This document shows positions 41,043 through 48,155 of a DNA stretch of 48,155 nt, piece after piece; position 1 is the stretch's first letter; every line of letters starts with the position of its first letter. A model generated the notes under the pieces. The model was given only the letters and a program-made list of their open reading frames with translations, was not told the DNA's origin and ran no database searches. The position numbers and the translations under genes are program-made. The stretch is from contig JAFQSU010000071.1 of assembly GCA_017409405.1 (NCBI GenBank), positions 1 through 48,155 on the forward strand, read 5' to 3'. The stretch comes from Oscillospiraceae bacterium (GTDB lineage: Bacteria > Bacillota > Clostridia > Oscillospirales > JAAYXM01).

Positions 41043-41990
41043 TTAATTCTCCTCGCTTGCAAGTGAGAGCCCCATTGTATCAAGTTTGTTGATAACTTCC
41101 TCAAGGGACTTATGACCAAGGTTACGTACCTTCATCATATCCTCCTGAGTTTTGCTTATAAGATCCTCAACCGTGTTGATTCCTGCACGCTTTAAGCAGT
41201 TGAAGGAACGAACAGAAAGGTCAAGTTCTTCGATAGTCATCTCAAGAACCTTATCACGCTGATTTTCCGGCTTCTCGATAACAATCGAGGTATTTCCGAT
41301 GTCCTCAGACAAATCAATAAAGAGCGAGAGATGATCGTTTAATATTTTTGCGCTGTAAGAAACCGCGTCACGCGCAGAGATTGTCTTATTTGTCCATACT
41401 TCAAGCGTAAGCTTGTCGTAATCTGTCATGTTTCCGACACGTGTGTTTTCAACATGATAGTTTACCTTGTGTACGGGCGTATAAATCGAATCTATCGGAA
41501 GAACACCGATTGCAGACTGAGCCTGCTTATTGCGTTCTGCCGAAACATATCCGCGACCGTGTGCGAATGTAAGCTCCATTGAGAAGGTTGCATTCGGACC
41601 GAGAGTTGCAATGTGGAGATCGGGGTTGAGGATTTCGACCTCTCCCGTTGACTTGATGTCACCTGCACATACCTCTCCCTCTTCAGACACGTCGATGGAT
41701 ACAGTCTGCGGTTCAGCTGTATGAAGCTTCGCTACTATGTTCTTAACATTGAGAACAATCTCAGTAACATCTTCCTTGACGCCCGGAATTGTCGAAAATT
41801 CATGCGAAATTCCTGCAATCTTGATTGATGTGACTGCAATTCCCGGAAGTGATGAAAGAAGAACACGACGGAGTGAGTTACCAAGCGTTGTGCCGTAACC
41901 GCGCTCTAAAGGCTCTACTATGAACTTACCGTAGGAACCGTCCTCAAGCGAATCTATACAGTCTATACGGGGCTTTTCTATTTCTATCAT
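41043..41990 (-). CDS. rpoA: RNA polymerase alpha subunit
   Basis: The 315-residue protein has an N-terminal dimerisation domain (about 1-230; [17 protein letters not shown]) for assembly of core enzyme. The C-terminal domain (about 245-315; [22 protein letters not shown]) binds UP elements and activators. ATG at 41990 is chosen, ten bases after GGAGG; a TTG three bases earlier is possible. It is in the usual place between rpsD and rplQ. Confidence 0.97.
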   Translation of the reverse strand: MIEIEKPRIDCIDSLEDGSYGKFIVEPLERGYGTTLGNSLRRVLLSSLPGIAVTSIKIAGISHEFSTIPGVKEDVTEIVLNVKNIVAKLHTAEPQTVSIDVSEEGEVCAGDIKSTGEVEILNPDLHIATLGPNATFSMELTFAHGRGYVSAERNKQAQSAIGVLPIDSIYTPVHKVNYHVENTRVGNMTDYDKLTLEVWTNKTISARDAVSYSAKILNDHLSLFIDLSEDIGNTSIVIEKPENQRDKVLEMTIEELDLSVRSFNCLKRAGINTVEDLISKTQEDMMKVRNLGHKSLEEVINKLDTMGLSLASEEN

Positions 41991-42067
41991 CAATGTTTAC
42001 CCTCCTTCTTTGCGGCAAATCCTGCCGTGCGATATTACACTCGTAGCCTCGAGGGTTATACGAAATC

Positions 42068-42697
42068 TTACTTAGAGTACAACTCGACGATGAGGTGTTC
42101 CTCGATCGGGAAGTCGATATCAGCTCTGTCAGGAAGATTCATGACTTTCGCCTCGAATGTGTTCTTGTTGAAGTCAAGCCACTTCGGTGCAACACGCGAA
42201 GAATTTGCTTCAACAACGTCCTTGAACTTAGCAAGTGAACGGCTCTTCTCGCGAAGTGCAACGATATCACCGGCTTTTACGAGGTAGGACGGGATATTGA
42301 CTCTCTTACCGTTTACAGTAAAGTGGCCATGGTTGATGAGCTGACGTGCTTCAGGACGGCTCATTGCAAAGCCAAGTCTGTAAACAACGTTGTCAAGACG
42401 TGACTCGAGAATGCGGAGAAGGTTTTCACCTGTGATACCCTTCTTTGCAACAGCCATTTCAAAATACTTATTGAACTGGCTCTCGAGTACGCAGTAGTAG
42501 CGTCTTGCCTTCTGCTTCTCACGAAGCTGCAAACCGTATTCGGAAAGCTTCTTGCGGCCCTTGCCGTGCTGACCCGGAGTCTGAGCCGGACGACGGTCAA
42601 TAGCACACTTTCCGGTGTAGCAACGGTCTCCCTTTAAGAAAAGCTTCTGGTTTTCTCTGCGACAAAGTCTGCAGACAGCACCTGTATATCTTGCCAT
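42068..42697 (-). CDS. rpsD: 30S ribosomal protein S4 (zinc-containing type)
   Basis: S4 is a primary 16S rRNA binder that nucleates 30S assembly. Its 209 residues include an N-terminal zinc-binding set C9, C12, C26 and C31 (CRLC...C...C). The S4 RNA-binding domain (about 97-160; [20 protein letters not shown]) follows. The zinc-type S4 matches the zinc-type L33 and L36 in the window. The gap before rpoA (77 bases) holds no clear regulator. Confidence 0.96.
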   Translation of the reverse strand: MARYTGAVCRLCRRENQKLFLKGDRCYTGKCAIDRRPAQTPGQHGKGRKKLSEYGLQLREKQKARRYYCVLESQFNKYFEMAVAKKGITGENLLRILESRLDNVVYRLGFAMSRPEARQLINHGHFTVNGKRVNIPSYLVKAGDIVALREKSRSLAKFKDVVEANSSRVAPKWLDFNKNTFEAKVMNLPDRADIDFPIEEHLIVELYSK

Positions 42698-42719
42698 TTG
42701 TTTTTACACCTCCAAAAAA

Positions 42720-43124
42720 CTATACGCGCCTTCTCTTCGGCGGGCGGCAACCATTGTGCGGAATCGGAGTAACGTCTTTGATCATGTTTACTTCAAGACC
42801 TGCTGCCTGAAGAGCACGGATAGCTGCTTCACGGCCTGCGCCCGGACCCTTAACGTAAACTTCAACAGTCTTAAGACCGTGCTCCATAGCAGCCTTTGCT
42901 GCAGTCTCTGCTGCAACCTGTGCTGCGAACGGAGTGGACTTACGGGAACCGCGGAAGCCCATGCCGCCGCTTGATGCCCATGAAAGTGCGTTACCGTTGA
43001 TATCAGTAATAGTTACCATTGTATTGTTGAAGGAGGAACGGATATGTGCCGCGCCGTTTTCAATATTCTTACGCTCGCGACGCTTACGTGATGCGCCCTT
43101 CTTTGCTGTTTTGGGACTAGCCAT
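42720..43124 (-). CDS. rpsK: 30S ribosomal protein S11
   Basis: S11 lies on the 30S platform at the Shine-Dalgarno helix. The 134-residue protein has [33 protein letters not shown] and a C-terminal [15 protein letters not shown], all standard. It lies 14 bases after rpsM and 22 before rpsD. Confidence 0.97.
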   Translation of the reverse strand: MASPKTAKKGASRKRRERKNIENGAAHIRSSFNNTMVTITDINGNALSWASSGGMGFRGSRKSTPFAAQVAAETAAKAAMEHGLKTVEVYVKGPGAGREAAIRALQAAGLEVNMIKDVTPIPHNGCRPPKRRRV

Positions 43125-43138
43125 TTAACATTACCTCC

Positions 43139-43507
43139 TTACTTCTTCTTGTTTGCAATAGTCCTCTTCGGACCCTTGCGTGTTCTTGCGTTTGTCTTAG
43201 AGCGCTGTCCGCGTACCGGAAGGCCCTTTCTGTGTCTCATTCCACGATAAGAACCGATTTCAATAAGACGCTTAATGTCAAGTGCCAATTCGCGGCGGAG
43301 GTCACCCTCAACCGTAAAGGTCTTGCCGATGTAGTCACGAAGCTTTACTTCGTCCTCTTCAGTCAAATCCTTGACGCGTGTGTCGGGATTTACTCCTGTC
43401 GCAGCCAGTATTTCGTTTGAACGCTTTCTTCCGATACCGAAAATGTATGTGAGACCAATCTCAACTCTCTTTTCTCTCGGAAGGTCAACTCCGGCTATAC
43501 GTGCCAT
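43139..43507 (-). CDS. rpsM: 30S ribosomal protein S13
   Basis: S13 bridges the 30S head to the large subunit. The 122 residues begin [21 protein letters not shown] and contain [15 protein letters not shown], with a basic C-terminal tail [12 protein letters not shown]. It lies between rpmJ and rpsK, as in other Firmicutes. Confidence 0.97.
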   Translation of the reverse strand: MARIAGVDLPREKRVEIGLTYIFGIGRKRSNEILAATGVNPDTRVKDLTEEDEVKLRDYIGKTFTVEGDLRRELALDIKRLIEIGSYRGMRHRKGLPVRGQRSKTNARTRKGPKRTIANKKK

Positions 43508-43539
43508 TTAACATACCTCCAATTTTGTATGTGGGTATT

Positions 43540-43952
<413 letters not shown>

Positions 43953-43960
<8 letters not shown>

Positions 43961-44252
43961 GCAAATTACCTCCCTCTGCTTGTAACTGCGCTTTCTGATA
44001 ATCTGAAAGCGATTTGCGCATCTCGCTGTTTAATACCTTTTCACCTGAACGGAGTTTCACGCTTACACGGGTTTCATCATCTGAAACAACTTGTACGTGC
44101 TTGCGTTTTTTCTTCTTACAAGCTTCTATCTTGCGGAGACTTCCGTCAGCAAGGTACACGAAGTTTTCTTCGGTTTTCAATACATAGAACAATCTTTCTT
44201 TGTCCCGACCGGCAAGGGAAATTACGATATGACCAACTTCTGCTTCCATCAT
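43953..44252 (-). CDS. KOW-domain RNA-binding protein (L14e-like)
   Basis: The 99-residue protein has an N-terminal KOW-like region [20 protein letters not shown], then [20 protein letters not shown], with a basic patch. It is the bacterial relative of ribosomal proteins L14e/L6e/L27e seen between map and infA in Firmicutes. Function is not established; ribosome association is an inference from position and fold. Three tandem starts (GTG ATG ATG) lie after GAGG; the first ATG, at 44252, has the best spacing. Confidence 0.8.
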
Positions 44253-44262
44253 CACAATTCCT

Positions 44263-45021
44263 CTATAATTCCGGGCTTGCGAGAGTCAGAATCTCAGGAT
44301 CGCCCTCTGTTATCAATACCGAGTTTTCATAATGGGCTGCGAGCTTGCCGTCCCGTGTTTTTACGGTCCAGCCGTCGCTCAGCTCTTTGACGGTATACAC
44401 TCCCTGATTTACCATTGGTTCTATGGCTATCGTCATGCCACTGACAAGTCTGGGTCCAACACCCGGTTTCCCGTAATTGGGCACCTCAGGTTCTTCGTGA
44501 AGCTTTGAGCCTACGCCGTGACCGACATATTTTCTTACAACCGAAAATCCGTTGCTTTCAACATAGACCTGAATTGCATGAGAAATATCAGAGATTCTGT
44601 TGCCCGTACGAGCATACTTTATACCCTCATAGAAGCATTGCCGGGTTACATCAATTAGTCGTTGTGCCTCTTCACTTATCTTTCCGACAGCAAAGGTGTT
44701 TGCACAGTCACCGATATATCCCTGGTATGTCGCCCCTACATCTATTTTCACCAGATCTCCTTCGCAAAGCTTGCGCGGACCCGGTATACCGTGGATTACC
44801 TCATCGTTTACCGATATACAAGCTGCCCCGGGAAAGCCGGCGTATCCAAGAAAGCTCGGATAAGCGCCGTCTTTCTCTATTGATTTTTTAATCAATTCAT
44901 TGAGCTCGCCTGTTGTAATTCCCGGTACTGCTGCACGACCGGCAGCAGCCAGAGCATTCGCGGCAATGCGCCCGGCACACCGCATCAACTCAATTTCACG
45001 TTGTGACTTAATTTGTATCAA
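44263..45021 (-). CDS. map: Methionine aminopeptidase, type I
   Basis: It removes the initiator methionine from nascent proteins. The 252-residue form starts with TTG at 45021, seven bases after GGAGG, giving MIQIKSQREIELMR, the usual family N-terminus. The ATG at 45045 lacks a site. All five metal ligands are visible: Asp in KIDVGATY and YIGDCANT, His in GHGVGSKLHEEP, and Glu in IAIEPM and HYENSVLI. It lies between adk and the KOW gene, as is standard. Confidence 0.96.
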   Translation of the reverse strand: MIQIKSQREIELMRCAGRIAANALAAAGRAAVPGITTGELNELIKKSIEKDGAYPSFLGYAGFPGAACISVNDEVIHGIPGPRKLCEGDLVKIDVGATYQGYIGDCANTFAVGKISEEAQRLIDVTRQCFYEGIKYARTGNRISDISHAIQVYVESNGFSVVRKYVGHGVGSKLHEEPEVPNYGKPGVGPRLVSGMTIAIEPMVNQGVYTVKELSDGWTVKTRDGKLAAHYENSVLITEGDPEILTLASPEL

Positions 45022-45082
45022 AGCTTTTCCTCCAATCACTGTCATGCAGTGTATATGAAGCGATGATCGCTCTCATACAATT

Positions 45083-45715
45083 CTACACGCCCAGAGCCTC
45101 GAAAACAAGTCGAGATGTGTCGTCAATACCGTCACAGCCCTTAACTGTTTTCAGGATGCCTTTGGATGCGTAGTATGCAACAAGCGGTTCTGTCTGCTCA
45201 TGATACACGCGAAGTCTGTCGCGTACAGTTTCCGGAGCATCGTCTGCACGAAGAACAAGCTTACCTGCACACGAATCACATACTCCGTCTTCCTTCGGCT
45301 TCTTGTGTTCGATATGATACGAAGCACCGCAGCTTTCGCAAACACGGCGTCCTGACATACGACGCTCAATTGCCGAATCTTCTACTTCGATTGAGATTAC
45401 GACATCAATCTGAACACCCATTTTATCAAGTGCCTCAGCCTGAACAACTGTTCTCGGCATGCCGTCAAGAATAAAACCGTTCTTGCAGTCATCCTGTGAA
45501 AGACGTTCTGATACAATGCCAACAATAACATCATCGGGAACGAGCTTTCCTGCGTCCATAAAGGATTTTGCCATGACACCACGTTCAGTTTTGTTCTTTA
45601 TTGCCTCACGAAGTATATTACCCGTCGAAATTGTCGGGATGTTGAGTTTCTTGCAAATAATCTCTGCCTGTGTGCCCTTACCGGCACCCGGCGCACCAAG
45701 GAGAATGAGCTTCAT
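45083..45715 (-). CDS. adk: Adenylate kinase
   Basis: It interconverts ATP plus AMP with two ADP. The 210 residues have the P-loop GAPGAGKGT (7-15), the NMP-binding DGMPRT block, and a long LID with a zinc finger (CESC about 129, CDSC about 150) typical of Gram-positive enzymes. It lies 12 bases after secY. Confidence 0.97.
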   Translation of the reverse strand: MKLILLGAPGAGKGTQAEIICKKLNIPTISTGNILREAIKNKTERGVMAKSFMDAGKLVPDDVIVGIVSERLSQDDCKNGFILDGMPRTVVQAEALDKMGVQIDVVISIEVEDSAIERRMSGRRVCESCGASYHIEHKKPKEDGVCDSCAGKLVLRADDAPETVRDRLRVYHEQTEPLVAYYASKGILKTVKGCDGIDDTSRLVFEALGV

Positions 45716-45727
45716 CGGTCTTCCTCC

Positions 45728-47032
45728 TTATTCAAGAAAACCCTTGTAATTTCTCATCATCATCTGAGATTCGAGCTGCTTTACAGTTTCAAGTGCAACA
45801 CCAACAACAATGAGTATTGAAGTTCCTCCGATGGAGAGGTTGATTGCCGGTGTAAACTTTCCTACGAGAATCGGAAGAACAGCTATAACACCAAGGAAGA
45901 ATGCACCGAAAAGTGTAATCTTGTTTATAACCTTTGCTATAAAATCAGCTGTCGGTCTGCCCGGACGGAAGCCCGGAATGAAGCCGCCATTGTTTTTAAG
46001 GTTATTTGCAATCTCAATGGGGTTGTACTGAATTGCTGTATAGAAGTAGCTGAATGCGATGATAAGAAGAAGATAAATTACTGCATATGCCCAGCTTGAC
46101 GGAGAGAAAACATGCTCCTGCATGAACTTCCAGAATCCGCTTTCCGGAGTCGGGAAGAATGCAGCGATTGTTGCCGGGAAAGTACAAATCGACGAAGCAA
46201 AGATGATAGGCATAACACCTGACATATTTACTTTAATCGGCAGATGAGTACTGCGTCCGCCATACATCTTGCGGCCGACAACGCGCTTTGCATACTGGAT
46301 GGAAAGTCTGCGCTCTGCACCGTCAAAGAAGACAATGAATGCAATAACTGCAAGGAACACAACCAAAATAGCGACAACACCAATCCAGCTGAGACCGCCG
46401 CTCTGGAGGTTACCCCAGATGGAATCTATTGCCGGGAATACACGAGAAATGATGCTGACGAAGAGTATCATTGAGATACCGTTGCCGATGCCGTTTTCTG
46501 TAATCTGCTCACCGAGCCACATTACAAAGGCAGAACCGGCAGTGAACGTTGCAATGATTGAAATTGCAACAAATGTGCTGTTCATGCTGCCTGCATCGAT
46601 AAGGCTTACGCCCTGTACACCGTTTTTAAGCAATGTGTAATATGCAAAGCCCTGAAGAAGAGCAATGGCAATCGTTGCATAACGTGTGATAGATGCAAGC
46701 TTTTTCTTACCTTCTTCGCCACCCTCTTTGACCATACGCTCAAGAGACGGGATAGCTACAGAAAGAAGCTGCATGATAATTGAAGCGTTGATATAGGGCT
46801 GGATTGAAAGAGCGAATATATTCGCCTGTTCAAACGAACCACCAGACATTGCGTTCATGAAGCCAAGGAGAGTGTTTTCATATGCAGAAAACATAGTTGT
46901 AAGAAGAGTACGGTCAATAAACGGAACCGGTACTGCAGAGCCAAGTCTGAAGATAAGGAGACAGAAAAGCGTGAATATTATCTTCTTGCGAAGCTCAGGG
47001 ATTCTCCATGCGTTCTTGATTGTCTCTATCAA
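45728..47032 (-). CDS. secY: Preprotein translocase subunit SecY
   Basis: This is the channel-forming subunit of SecYEG. The 434 residues have ten membrane helices. An SAVPVPFIDR segment lies before helix 2 and GGRSTHLPIKVNMSGVMPIIFA in the central part. The start codon is TTG at 47032, eight bases after GAGG. It immediately follows the rplO stop, so translation is probably coupled to that gene. The partner SecE is at 3538-3738; SecG is outside the window. Confidence 0.97.
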   Translation of the reverse strand: MIETIKNAWRIPELRKKIIFTLFCLLIFRLGSAVPVPFIDRTLLTTMFSAYENTLLGFMNAMSGGSFEQANIFALSIQPYINASIIMQLLSVAIPSLERMVKEGGEEGKKKLASITRYATIAIALLQGFAYYTLLKNGVQGVSLIDAGSMNSTFVAISIIATFTAGSAFVMWLGEQITENGIGNGISMILFVSIISRVFPAIDSIWGNLQSGGLSWIGVVAILVVFLAVIAFIVFFDGAERRLSIQYAKRVVGRKMYGGRSTHLPIKVNMSGVMPIIFASSICTFPATIAAFFPTPESGFWKFMQEHVFSPSSWAYAVIYLLLIIAFSYFYTAIQYNPIEIANNLKNNGGFIPGFRPGRPTADFIAKVINKITLFGAFFLGVIAVLPILVGKFTPAINLSIGGTSILIVVGVALETVKQLESQMMMRNYKGFLE

Positions 47033-47473
47033 CTAAATCACCTCGACCTTCCCTCCGGCGGCTTCAATCTTTGCTTTTGCCGATTCGGAGAAAGCGTTAG
47101 CTTTTACTGTAAGCTTCTTAGTAAGCTCGCCGTTACCGAGAACGCGAAGACCGTCCTCAGCCTTACGGATGATTTTCTTAGCAAGAAGCTCTTCCGCGCT
47201 TACTACCGCGCCGTTATCGAATGCATTAAGAGCATCAACATTGACTATTGCATATGTCTTTGCAAAGATATTGTTAAAACCACGTTTCGGGAGACGTCTG
47301 GTAATAGGCATCTGACCGCCTTCGAATCCAATACGGACACCGCCGCCGGATCTTGCGTTCTGACCCTTATGACCTTTTCCCGCTGTTTTACCATTGCCCG
47401 AGCCGGGACCCCTGCCCTTTCGCTTTACATCGCTGACAGAGCCTGCTGCGGGAGATAATTCGTGCAGTTTCAT
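47033..47473 (-). CDS. rplO: 50S ribosomal protein L15
   Basis: L15 is a late-assembly large-subunit protein. The 146 residues have a Gly/Lys-rich N-terminal extension [19 protein letters not shown] and the [18 protein letters not shown] block. The TAG stop directly precedes the secY TTG. Confidence 0.97.
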   Translation of the reverse strand: MKLHELSPAAGSVSDVKRKGRGPGSGNGKTAGKGHKGQNARSGGGVRIGFEGGQMPITRRLPKRGFNNIFAKTYAIVNVDALNAFDNGAVVSAEELLAKKIIRKAEDGLRVLGNGELTKKLTVKANAFSESAKAKIEAAGGKVEVI

Positions 47474-47488
47474 TCCTACACCTCCCTA

Positions 47489-47668
47489 TTAAACTTCTTC
47501 GACCTTGACAAGATAGGAAATCTGCTTTATCTTGCCGCGAGTCTGCGCATTGTCAGGCTGCACTGTTACGTTATTGACCTTTTTAAGGCCAAGCGATTTG
47601 GCGGTGGCAATGTGCTTTTCTATTCTGCCAACCAAGCTTTTGGTAAGCGTTATTTTAAGTTGAGACAC
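47489..47668 (-). CDS. rpmD: 50S ribosomal protein L30
   Basis: The 59-residue frame starts with GTG at 47668: MSQLKITLTKSLVGRIEKH, the typical L30 opening. VTVQPDNAQTRGKIKQISYL follows. GGAGG lies upstream. It sits between rpsE and rplO in the standard order, with 15-base gaps on both sides. Confidence 0.96.
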   Translation of the reverse strand: MSQLKITLTKSLVGRIEKHIATAKSLGLKKVNNVTVQPDNAQTRGKIKQISYLVKVEEV

Positions 47669-47683
47669 GACTTTGCCCTCCTA

Positions 47684-48155
47684 CTAATCTTGAATTTCCG
47701 CAACCGTCTTGCCGCGAAGGTTTGCAACCTCCTCTGCGCCGCGGAGAGACTTAAGACCCTCCATCGTTGCAGTGACAACATTCTGCGGATTGTTGGAACG
47801 GAGGCACTTCGTACGGATGTCACGAATACCTGCTACTTCCAATACCGCACGGACGGGACCGCCGGCGATAACGCCGGTACCGGGAGCTGCCGGCTTAAGA
47901 AGCACCTTACCTGCACCGAAGGTACCGATGACCTCGTGCGGAATTGTTGTGCCCAAAAGCGCGATTTTTACCAGGTTCTTCTTAGCGTCCTCAATGCCCT
48001 TACGGATTGCGTCCGGAACTTCCGCCGCTTTTCCGAGACCGAAGCCGACGGTGCCTTTACCGTCACCGACAACTACGAGTGCTGCAAACTTAAAGATACG
48101 ACCGCCCTTAACGGTTTTTGATACTCGGTTAAGAGATACGACCTTTTCCTGAAAC
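47684..48155 (-). CDS. rpsE: 30S ribosomal protein S5 (N-terminus cut by window edge)
   Basis: The open frame enters at the right edge as [19 protein letters not shown] and ends at 47684, about 157 codons. The double-stranded RNA-binding fold is seen in [21 protein letters not shown], and the C-terminal domain in [20 protein letters not shown]5 takes part in decoding accuracy and helicase activity at the mRNA entry. About ten N-terminal residues and the start codon are outside the window. Confidence 0.95.
   Translation of the reverse strand, partial: FQEKVVSLNRVSKTVKGGRIFKFAALVVVGDGKGTVGFGLGKAAEVPDAIRKGIEDAKKNLVKIALLGTTIPHEVIGTFGAGKVLLKPAAPGTGVIAGGPVRAVLEVAGIRDIRTKCLRSNNPQNVVTATMEGLKSLRGAEEVANLRGKTVAEIQD

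Noticed and set aside
47462-48121. 219-codon plus-strand frame over rpmD and rpsE
   Set aside because: It covers two conserved ribosomal genes on the other strand and resembles no family.

Overview
The window is a piece of chromosome from an endospore-forming Firmicute, most likely class Clostridia (an Oscillospirales-like gut lineage is my guess). The evidence is the IspH-ribosomal protein S1 fusion, RNase J, the CwlJ/GerQ and SpoVAF-type spore genes, DUF896 and DUF2508 proteins, zinc-type L33/S4/L36, an L10-leader attenuator, strong AGGAGG ribosome binding sites and frequent TTG/GTG starts. No phage, CRISPR array or complete transposon is visible. A possible insertion-sequence end lies at the left edge.

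Layout. (1) 121-4126, minus strand: tRNA-Ser(GGA) and the L33-SecE-NusG-L11-L1-L10-L7/L12 cluster. It reads from a UP-element-like promoter at about 4.1 kb and carries candidate L1 sites before rplK and rplA and an L10 leader before rplJ. A terminator and the tRNA follow rplL; rpoB is not the next gene. (2) 4127-8817, minus: a heterodimeric ABC exporter and a ferritin-like/VIT1 membrane protein. (3) 8889-14929, minus: the probable operon trmB - RpiR regulator - HI0933 flavoprotein - cmk - plsC - ispH/rpsA. (4) 15051-21733, minus: a heparinase II/III-like protein coupled to a methyltransferase-like remnant, then glnS-gltX. (5) 21919-22681, plus: a cwlJ-gerQ germination pair, facing a Na/Pi cotransporter (minus). 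(6) 24664-27898, plus: a degenerate phosphohexomutase and RNase J with a long structured leader. (7) 27949-36682, minus: a second type II topoisomerase (parE-parC), a TetM-like GTPase fused to a Rae1/YacP nuclease domain, an unknown beta-rich protein, a radical SAM protein and a DUF896 protein. (8) 36922-40596: DUF2508 protein, a cysteine-rich mini-protein, a possible short attenuated transcript, a BofC-like protein with SpoVAF, and a P-loop ATPase. (9) 40657-48155, minus: the spc/alpha ribosomal operon from rpsE (cut by the window edge) to rplQ.

How the genes work together: most of the window is translation machinery (two ribosomal operons, two aminoacyl-tRNA synthetases, TrmB, Map, IF-1, S1) and RNA turnover (RNase J). 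Sporulation and germination genes and envelope lipid enzymes are scattered between. The strongest candidate for an undescribed system is the translation-factor GTPase fused to a Rae1-type nuclease at 29812-32424. The family architecture suggests a single-chain A-site surveillance factor rather than a tetracycline-resistance protein. All functions are inferred by reading motifs; no database search was run.
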